NCBI GenBank assembly: GCA_014529385.2
Contig: CM043971.1
Coordinates: 97,866,485 to 97,930,484 of the forward strand
Direction of reading: 5' to 3'
Source: Adiantum capillus-veneris
Lineage: Eukaryota > Streptophyta > Polypodiopsida > Polypodiales > Pteridaceae
DNA: 64,000 nt
The notes under the pieces are model-generated. The model searched no databases and was not told the origin of the DNA. It saw only the letters and a list, made by a program, of their open reading frames with translations. Positions 63,764 to 64,000 of the stretch are shown piece by piece (the first letter of the stretch is position 1; every line of letters starts with the position of its first letter). A program made the position numbers and the translations under genes.

Positions 63764-64000
63764 TAGAACAACGACATAGATTCCAACAAAGAGCTACACA
63801 ACCATACGGCAAGTTTACAAGAGGAAGCAATCCGTTTCAACATCGCTCCACCATCCAAATGATAGTGACACACGAAGAAAGCTACATAGTATACTCTATC
63901 AAATGCAAAATCAACAACCATACTTATATAGGCATGGCATCCGATTTCGAAGCCAGGAAAAGAGCGCACATCACCAATCCACCAAAACTGATGAGACATG
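63764..64000 (+). CDS. GIY-YIG endonuclease domain (partial, runs off the window)
   Basis: The frame is open from about 63764, with a Met at 63859. It encodes EESYIVYSIKCKINNHTYIG, then MASDFEARKRAHITNPPK. The first part matches the GIY half (here I-V-Y followed by I-K). NHTYIGMA matches the YIG half. The Arg within DFEARKRAH is at the position of the catalytic Arg, and the following His is also conserved. The pattern Y-I-G-x-A-x-D-F-E-x-R resembles homing endonucleases such as I-TevI. The catalytic Glu would lie beyond the window. GIY-YIG enzymes cut DNA; Penelope retroelements and homing genes also use them. Confidence 0.8.

Noticed and set aside
57841-64000. Endogenous giant-virus fragment (kinase, helicase, GIY-YIG together)
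   Set aside because: The helicase and Rep motifs are specific to Helitron-like elements, introns seem present, and no capsid, packaging ATPase or virus polymerase is seen. I cannot exclude a viral source for the kinase and nuclease alone.

Overview
The window is a repeat-dominated stretch of a land-plant nuclear genome, and I see no host gene in it. The evidence for a plant is a chromodomain Ty3/gypsy element primed by initiator tRNA-Met, Tat-type Ty3/gypsy elements with a second (archaeal-type) RNase H, plant L1 LINEs with DUF4283/zinc-knuckle ORF1 and a zf-RVT tail, AAACCCTAA telobox motifs, and abundant (CA)n and (GA)n tracts. The style suggests a large seed-free genome such as a fern, but that is a guess. 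Most coding regions are broken by stops and frameshifts.

Layout. 1-11342: a minus-strand chromovirus-like LTR element (A) that has gag and protease but no reverse transcriptase. It is interrupted at 2726-9234 by a young, complete but dead plus-strand chromovirus (B; TSD AGGTA). Element A itself sits in a plus-strand L1 LINE (Y) whose ORF2 runs 11343-15251. 15390-23551: fragments of a second LINE family (X), an LTR piece, a minus-strand LINE Y copy (ORF1 and part of ORF2) and a deleted minus-strand relative of B (F). 23552-52800: one minus-strand LINE X (ORF1, endonuclease, RT, tail) split by a 23.8 kb nest. The nest is a tandem pair of Tat-type elements, C (gag-PR-RT-RNH, truncated) and D (RT end-RNH-aRNH-integrase), sharing one LTR. 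C carries a young gag-protease-only LTR element, E (25405-34266, TSD TTCAG), and a 1.4 kb foldback element full of hairpins (35743-37146). The LINE reading frame resumes cleanly on the far side of the nest.

53000-64000: a degenerate plus-strand Helitron-like region. It encodes a Rep (HUH/Y2) domain, a Pif1-type helicase, a protein-kinase-like reading frame, several unrecognised cysteine-containing or repeated protein fragments, and a GIY-YIG nuclease domain that runs off the window end. A deleted copy of element A (54974-57835, TSD CAACA) is inserted in it. This Rep-helicase, kinase and GIY-YIG combination is the most unusual thing here.

How the parts relate. The order of events can be read from the nesting. 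LINEs and the Helitron-like unit came first, then A, C/D and A', and lastly B and E, whose LTR pairs differ by only about 1 percent. Two of the LTR families (A and E) lack polymerase and must have depended on enzymes supplied by other elements.
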